Assembly: GCA_934167835.1 (NCBI GenBank) | Contig: CAKPLZ010000011.1 | Location: forward strand, 1 to 37,784 | Length of the DNA stretch: 37,784 nucleotides | DNA from: an uncultured Clostridia bacterium | Lineage (GTDB): Bacteria > Bacillota > Clostridia > TANB77 > CAG-508 | Direction of reading: 5' to 3' | Shown: piece by piece, positions 32,750 through 37,784 of the stretch | Position numbering within the stretch: the first letter of the stretch is position 1 | Layout of the letters: each line of letters opens with the position of its first letter | The notes under the pieces: generated by a model | What the model saw: the letters and a program-made list of their open reading frames with translations, nothing else | The model's database searches: none | What the model was told of the DNA's origin: nothing | Made by a program: the position numbers and the translations under genes

Positions 32750-35389
32750 CTATTTTCTTGGGTTTTTGATTGCTGCTTGTGCTGCTGCTAATCTTGCGAT
32801 TGGAACCCTGAATGGTGAACATGATACATAAGTTAATCCTGTGTTATGGCAGAATTCTACGCTTGATGGTTCTCCACCGTGTTCTCCACAAATACCAAGT
32901 TTAATAGTTGGTCTTGTAGCTTTTCCTTTTTCTACAGCCATTTTTACAAGTTGTCCTACACCTTTTTGGTCTAGTTTTGCAAATGGGTCTTGTTCATAGA
33001 TTTTTGCTTTGTAGTAAGAATCTAAGAATTTACCAGCATCATCACGGCTAAATCCAAATGTCATTTGAGTTAAGTCGTTTGTACCAAATGAGAAGAATTC
33101 AGCTTCTTCTGCGATTTCATCTGCTAATAATGCAGCTCTTGGAATTTCAATCATTGTACCGATGTGGTATTCAATGTCTGATCCTTTTTCTTTTTTAACT
33201 TGTTCTGCTGTTTCTATAACAACATCTTTAACAAATTTTAATTCTTTCTTTTCGCCAACTAATGGAATCATTATTTCTGGAACGATATCGTATCCATCTT
33301 CTGCTTTAACTTCTATAGCAGCTTCCATTAATGCTCTTGTTTGCATTTTAGCTATTTCTGGATATGTTACAGCTAAACGGCATCCTCTGTGACCCATCAT
33401 TGGGTTGAATTCGTGTAATTCTGAACATTTAGCTTTTAAATGTTCTACTGTAACTCCCATATCTTTAGCTAATGCTATTATATCTTCTTCCTCTGTAGGT
33501 AAGAATTCATGTAGAGGTGGATCTAAGTAACGTACTGTCATTGGTAGACCTTTTAATTCTTTGTACATTGCTTTGAAGTCACCTTTTTGGAATGGTATTA
33601 ATTCATTAAGTGCTGCTTCACGAGCTTCTACTGTTTCTGAAAGAATCATTTTTCTTATTTTTGGTATTCTTTCTTCATCGAAGAACATGTGCTCTGTACG
33701 GCAAAGTCCTATACCTTCTGCTCCTAAACGAACAGCATTTTTTGTATCTCTTGGGTTATCTGCGTTTGTTCTAACTCCAAGTTGTCTATATTTATCTGCC
33801 CATCCCATTATTCTTCCAAAGTTTCCACTAACTGATGCTTCAACAGTTTTGATATCTCCTTTGTAGATTTTTCCTGTTGTTCCATCTAGTGAAATGTAAT
33901 CTCCTTCATGGAATGTGTATCCGCCAAGTTCAAATTCCTTAGCTTCTTCATTAATCTTGATTTCTCCACAACCTGATACACAGCATGTTCCCATACCACG
34001 TGCAACAACGGCTGCGTGTGATGTCATACCACCACGAACTGTTAAGATACCTTGTGCTGCTACCATACCTTCGATATCTTCTGGTGTTGTTTCTAGTCTT
34101 ACTAGAACTACTCTTTCACCTTTTCCACCTTTTCCTTGTTCTTTAGCTTCTTCTGCTGTAAATACTACTTTACCTGCAGCTGCTCCTGGTGATGCTGGAA
34201 GAGCTTCTCCTATTACTTCTCCTGCTTTTAGACTATCTTTATCAAATGTTGGGTGTAATAATTGGTCTAAAGATTTAGCTTCAATTCTTAAAACTGCTTC
34301 TTTTTCATCAATCATTCCTTCATCAACTAAATCGCAAGCGATTTTGATAGCTGCTGGAGCTGTTCTTTTTCCATTTCTTGTTTGTAAGAAATATAATTTT
34401 CCTTCTTGGATTGTGAATTCCATATCTTGCATATCTTTGTAGTGGTTTTCTAGTTTTGTTGCAAGTTCCATGAATTCTTTATAGCATTCTGGTAAATCTT
34501 CTGCAAGTTTTGTGATTGGTTGTGGTGTTCTAACACCTGCAACAACGTCTTCACCTTGTGCATTGATTAAGTATTCACCATAAATTCCTTTTTCACCTGT
34601 TGATGGGTTTCTTGTAAATGCAACACCTGTTCCAGATGTTTCTCCCATGTTACCGAAAACCATAGCTTGTACGTTTACAGCTGTTCCCCAGTCACCTGGT
34701 ATATCATTCATTCTTCTGTAAACTATTGCTCTTGGGTTGTCCCAGCTTCTGAATACGGCTTTAACAGCTCCCATTAATTGTTCAATTGGATCTTGTGGGA
34801 ATTCTTCGCCTTTCATTGCTTCTTTGTAAACAGCTTTGAATCTCTTTACTAATTCTTTTAAATCATCTGTTGTTAATTCTGTATCATAGTGAACTCCTTT
34901 TGCTGCTTTAACTTCATCTATGATTTTTTCAAAGAATGACTTTGGAACTTCCATAACAACATCTGAATACATTTGAATAAATCTTCTATATGAATCATAA
35001 GCGAATCTTGGGTTTCCTGTTTTTGCAGCAAAACCTTCAACTGCAACATCATTTAAACCTAGGTTTAATATTGTATCCATCATACCAGGCATTGATGCTC
35101 TAGCACCACTTCTTACTGATACTAATAATGGATCATTATTATCTCCAAATTTCTTTCCTTGGATTTCTTCTAATGTTTTTAATGCTGCAAAGATTTGATT
35201 TTGAATTTCTTCATTAATTTTCTTTCCATCATTGTAATACTCTGTACATGCTTCTGTTGTAACTGTAAATCCTTGTGGTATTGGTAAACCTAAATTTGTC
35301 ATTTCTGCTAGGTTAGCACCTTTTCCACCTAATAATTCACGCATATTTGCATTTCCTTCTTTAAAAAGGTATACATACTTTTTGCTCAT
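32750..35389 (-). CDS. ppdK: Pyruvate, phosphate dikinase
   Basis: PpdK converts PEP, AMP and PPi to pyruvate, ATP and Pi (reversible), and is central to PPi-based glycolysis in Clostridia. The 879-aa length is normal. The ATP-grasp domain starts GGKGANLAEM at about 22-31. The swivelling phosphohistidine domain has GGMTSHAAVVARGMG with the catalytic His near residue 455. The PEP-binding barrel shows GIGLCRTEHMF, GHRGCRLAVTYPEI and the C-terminal GICGEHGGEP. GGAAGGA precedes the ATG. It is monocistronic. Confidence 0.97.
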   Translation of the reverse strand: MSKKYVYLFKEGNANMRELLGGKGANLAEMTNLGLPIPQGFTVTTEACTEYYNDGKKINEEIQNQIFAALKTLEEIQGKKFGDNNDPLLVSVRSGARASMPGMMDTILNLGLNDVAVEGFAAKTGNPRFAYDSYRRFIQMYSDVVMEVPKSFFEKIIDEVKAAKGVHYDTELTTDDLKELVKRFKAVYKEAMKGEEFPQDPIEQLMGAVKAVFRSWDNPRAIVYRRMNDIPGDWGTAVNVQAMVFGNMGETSGTGVAFTRNPSTGEKGIYGEYLINAQGEDVVAGVRTPQPITKLAEDLPECYKEFMELATKLENHYKDMQDMEFTIQEGKLYFLQTRNGKRTAPAAIKIACDLVDEGMIDEKEAVLRIEAKSLDQLLHPTFDKDSLKAGEVIGEALPASPGAAAGKVVFTAEEAKEQGKGGKGERVVLVRLETTPEDIEGMVAAQGILTVRGGMTSHAAVVARGMGTCCVSGCGEIKINEEAKEFELGGYTFHEGDYISLDGTTGKIYKGDIKTVEASVSGNFGRIMGWADKYRQLGVRTNADNPRDTKNAVRLGAEGIGLCRTEHMFFDEERIPKIRKMILSETVEAREAALNELIPFQKGDFKAMYKELKGLPMTVRYLDPPLHEFLPTEEEDIIALAKDMGVTVEHLKAKCSELHEFNPMMGHRGCRLAVTYPEIAKMQTRALMEAAIEVKAEDGYDIVPEIMIPLVGEKKELKFVKDVVIETAEQVKKEKGSDIEYHIGTMIEIPRAALLADEIAEEAEFFSFGTNDLTQMTFGFSRDDAGKFLDSYYKAKIYEQDPFAKLDQKGVGQLVKMAVEKGKATRPTIKLGICGEHGGEPSSVEFCHNTGLTYVSCSPFRVPIARLAAAQAAIKNPRK

Positions 35390-35435
35390 AAATTATTCCT
35401 TCCTTTCATTTTTCAAAATACGGGTATATTATATC

Positions 35436-36701
35436 TCAGTTTTCTGTAATTGTAAAGAGATTTTTTGAAATTTTTTCATTATCGGCCAATCCTAAGGCCA
35501 TCCAGAATAATGGTGCTATTCCAATTGTGCTTATATTGAAAAATGCTTGAGCTAAATAGCTTCCAATTATGCTTAAAAATAGGAATGTTTCTTTTTGTTT
35601 AAAAGCTTTCTTTAGTTTTGGGATTATTATTGCAAGTAAAAAGCTAATATAAGCTATAAGCGCTGGTACTCCTATAGTTACAGCTATTTGTAGAAATTCA
35701 TTATGGGCTTTATCGATTTTTGTTTTCGTTTTTAACATATAGTTTATACTTGTTGTAGTTAAGTTATTAAAAATTCCTGCTTCCAAATTATCTGGACCAA
35801 CTCCAAGTAATGGATATTTTTCAATCAATTCTAATGTTATTTTCCAAATTCCTATTCTGCCTGACCCTAATTCATTTTTAACTCCTTGAGTCTTGGTTAT
35901 TTTAATATCATTTTTTACTACATTCATCCTTTGTCTTACCGGGCTTTGTTTTTGCAAATATAATAACAATGCAATTGTAGTAAACCCGGCGATTAAGATA
36001 ATAACTCTTTTTATATATTTTTTATCTTTGTTAACTATTAAATATATAGCCATTGCCACAGCAAAGCAGCAAAATGCTACCCATGCACTTCTTGCCATAC
36101 ATGCTATTAAGCAAAAGAAACATAGAAATGAAGTAAGTAAACTCATTTTACTATTATTAAAGATATAACAAATAATAAATATTGGTATTCCGGTGCTTAT
36201 AAAGCTCCCCATAAAATTTGTATTTCCAAATGTTCCACACGTATTTCTATTAAATATTGGGTATAAATTACTGTTTGGGAGTTTTATATAATATTGCATT
36301 ATTCCCAAAATGCATATTGGTATATATATTACATATAAAATCTTTAATATGTTTTTTGATTTTTTATATTCCATAAATTTTTTTGTTGAATAATACATTA
36401 TAAAATATGTGTATAATGCAAGCATTCCTTCATATCTATTTTTTCTTCCTAGAATTGATATAGATAAATTACTTGAACACATAGTACTAATAAATATAAT
36501 TAATGCTGAGCATAATAATATATAATCTTTTTTATCTAATGTTATTTTTTTATAGTTTATAAGTAATAATACTAGTAATATTGCTCCCCCAACTAATAAA
36601 ATCCATACTTTAGGTAAATTATATGTTTTACCTGGCATAATCGCAATTGGTAAAGCAATCATTAATATTGTTAAAACTATAGTTATCATCTTTTGTTTCA
36701 T
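35436..36701 (-). CDS. O-antigen ligase/polymerase-like membrane protein
   Basis: This 421-aa protein has about eleven membrane segments. A large extracytoplasmic loop (about 270-330) contains GSGRIGIWKITLELIEKYPLLGVGPDN and then KAHNEFLQIAV, which is the Wzy_C (WaaL-type) signature with a conserved Arg and His. Such proteins join or polymerise lipid-linked glycans at the membrane surface; in a Gram-positive this suggests surface polysaccharide or glycoprotein assembly. Its ATG overlaps the dxs stop by 4 bp. Confidence 0.85.
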   Translation of the reverse strand: MKQKMITIVLTILMIALPIAIMPGKTYNLPKVWILLVGGAILLVLLLINYKKITLDKKDYILLCSALIIFISTMCSSNLSISILGRKNRYEGMLALYTYFIMYYSTKKFMEYKKSKNILKILYVIYIPICILGIMQYYIKLPNSNLYPIFNRNTCGTFGNTNFMGSFISTGIPIFIICYIFNNSKMSLLTSFLCFFCLIACMARSAWVAFCCFAVAMAIYLIVNKDKKYIKRVIILIAGFTTIALLLYLQKQSPVRQRMNVVKNDIKITKTQGVKNELGSGRIGIWKITLELIEKYPLLGVGPDNLEAGIFNNLTTTSINYMLKTKTKIDKAHNEFLQIAVTIGVPALIAYISFLLAIIIPKLKKAFKQKETFLFLSIIGSYLAQAFFNISTIGIAPLFWMALGLADNEKISKNLFTITEN

Positions 36702-37784
36702 TCTTTTTCCTCCAAAAATCTTATTAATTTTTCTGCTATCTTTTGTGAATTCATGTAATACTTTTCTTCTATTTCTTCTACACTTCCATGTTCTACAAAT
36801 ATATCATCATATCCAAAAATTTGAGTTTTTATATTTTCTGTTGTTTTTTGGTTAATTAATTCTACTACTGCTGAACCTAGTCCGCCTTTTTGTAGGTTGT
36901 CCTCTATTGTGGCAACTTTTTTTGTTTTTTGGATTGATTTTAGAATTGTTTCTTCATCTAAAGGTTTTAGAAATCTTGCATTTATTATTTCTACTTTTTT
37001 GGCTGGCACTAAATCTGCTATTTTTTTTGCTTTTTCAACCATTTTGCCTATAGCAATTATGCTTAAATCATTTCCATTTTGTATTATCTCCGCTTTTCCT
37101 AAAGATATATCTTCTGTTTTAGGAAATTTTAAAGTTTCTCCACCTCTTGGATATCTTATAAATACGGGTTTATTTAGATTTATCCCAAATTCTAACATTT
37201 TTTCTAGCTCTTCAAAATTTTTTGGTGCCATTATAACTATATTTGGTATTGAAGATAAGAAAGATAAATCAAATATACCTTGATGTGTTTCTCCATCATT
37301 TCCGACAATTCCGGCCCTATCTATGCATACTGTAACTGGTAAATTTGATAATGCTATATCATGCACAATTTGGTCATAACCTCTTTGTAGAAATGATGAA
37401 TAAATTGGTAACACTGGTTTTAATCCTGCTTTAGCCATTCCTGCAATTAATCCTAATGCATGCTGCTCAGCAATTCCAACATCAAAAAACCTGTCTGGAA
37501 ATTCTGTAGAAAATTCTTTTAACCCTGTTCCATCTCTCATTGCTGCTGTTACTGCTACTATTTTTGGATCCTTTTTTGCAAGTTCTATTAGTTTATCTCC
37601 AAAAACTTTTGAATAGTCTTTTTTCTTTTTTGTTTCTCCTGTTTCTTTGTTATATGCTGAAATTCCGTGGAATTTATCTGGATTTTTTTCTGCTAAAGCA
37701 TACCCTTTACCTTTTTTTGTTACAACATGTATAAGTACTGGACCTTCAATTTTTTTGCTTCTTTCTAGAATATCTTCTAGTTTG
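36698..37784 (-). CDS. dxs: 1-deoxy-D-xylulose-5-phosphate synthase, C-terminal part (runs off the window)
   Basis: DXS condenses pyruvate and glyceraldehyde 3-phosphate with thiamine diphosphate, the first step of the methylerythritol isoprenoid pathway. The reading frame stays open to the window edge: GPVLIHVVTKKGKGYALAE, HGISAYN, then AVTAAMRDGTGL at 37510-37560. The transketolase pyrimidine domain (FDVGIAEQHALGLIAGMA with the catalytic Glu, YSSFLQRGYDQI, DRAGIVGNDGETHQGIFD) and the C-terminal domain (GGLGSAVVEL) follow. The N-terminal thiamine-binding half is outside. ispD in this window acts in the same pathway. Confidence 0.95.
   Translation of the reverse strand, partial: KLEDILERSKKIEGPVLIHVVTKKGKGYALAEKNPDKFHGISAYNKETGETKKKKDYSKVFGDKLIELAKKDPKIVAVTAAMRDGTGLKEFSTEFPDRFFDVGIAEQHALGLIAGMAKAGLKPVLPIYSSFLQRGYDQIVHDIALSNLPVTVCIDRAGIVGNDGETHQGIFDLSFLSSIPNIVIMAPKNFEELEKMLEFGINLNKPVFIRYPRGGETLKFPKTEDISLGKAEIIQNGNDLSIIAIGKMVEKAKKIADLVPAKKVEIINARFLKPLDEETILKSIQKTKKVATIEDNLQKGGLGSAVVELINQKTTENIKTQIFGYDDIFVEHGSVEEIEEKYYMNSQKIAEKLIRFLEEKE

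Noticed and set aside
33915..34442. A 175-codon open frame on the plus strand opposite ppdK, and similar plus-strand frames opposite thrS, rsmA and the T4SS genes.
   Set aside because: They mirror strongly conserved minus-strand genes, lack ribosome sites and show no family motifs.

Overview
The window comes from a low-GC, endospore-forming member of the Firmicutes, most likely an uncultured gut Clostridia. The coding regions are A/T-rich with AGA-dominated arginine use. Sporulation genes recur: spoIIID, yunB, yabG, a ylmC/ymxH-type gene and a SPOCS-LysM spore-coat gene. The flanks hold ordinary housekeeping genes (thrS, acpS, rsmA, nth, ispD, dxs, ppdK). Nearly everything lies on the minus strand; the plus strand carries only the ylmC-like gene, htpX and a DUF1015 gene.

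Layout. 1-1000: ylmC-like gene and a foreign-looking 185-aa gene. 1091-7220: yqeY, tRNA-Pro, tRNA-Arg, acpS, a WG-repeat protein, thrS, a DUF84 NTPase and rsmA. 7323-13930: htpX, RNHCP protein, TGS-type nucleoside kinase, DUF5050-like protein, yunB, SPOCS-LysM protein and veg. 14085-21622: yabG, DUF1015, spoIIID, lipase-like protein, ispD, patatin, nth, Ca/Na antiporter and a secreted SH3-CAP protein. 21734-32331: a small foreign-looking membrane gene, then a type IV secretion (T4SS) gene block with three VirB2-like pilins, PrgI, a VirB4 split into two genes, a TrbL/VirB6-like protein, a lysozyme-like membrane protein and an unknown acidic protein. 32536-37784: tRNA-Gly, ppdK, an O-antigen ligase-like protein and dxs (running off the edge).

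Main discovery. Six unrelated conserved genes (ylmC, DUF84, nucleoside kinase, yabG, CAP, prgI) are each split by exactly one +1 frameshift, and each break falls on an in-frame CGG codon. Skipping the C of CGG restores the family sequence every time, and the next codon is then always GGN (glycine). By eye, no other host-like gene in the window contains an in-frame CGG, although CGG occurs out of frame more than fifty times in sense strands. The only arginine tRNA seen here is ACG (expected to read CGU/CGC/CGA). The simplest reading is that CGG has no normal sense decoding in this organism and triggers obligatory +1 recoding. Two compositionally distinct genes (415-972 and 21734-21904) use CGG as ordinary sense and look recently acquired; they are the main counter-evidence or, alternatively, incoming genes not adapted to this code.

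Limits: everything here was read by eye. No alignment, tRNA scan or database search was run, so family calls rest on remembered motifs.
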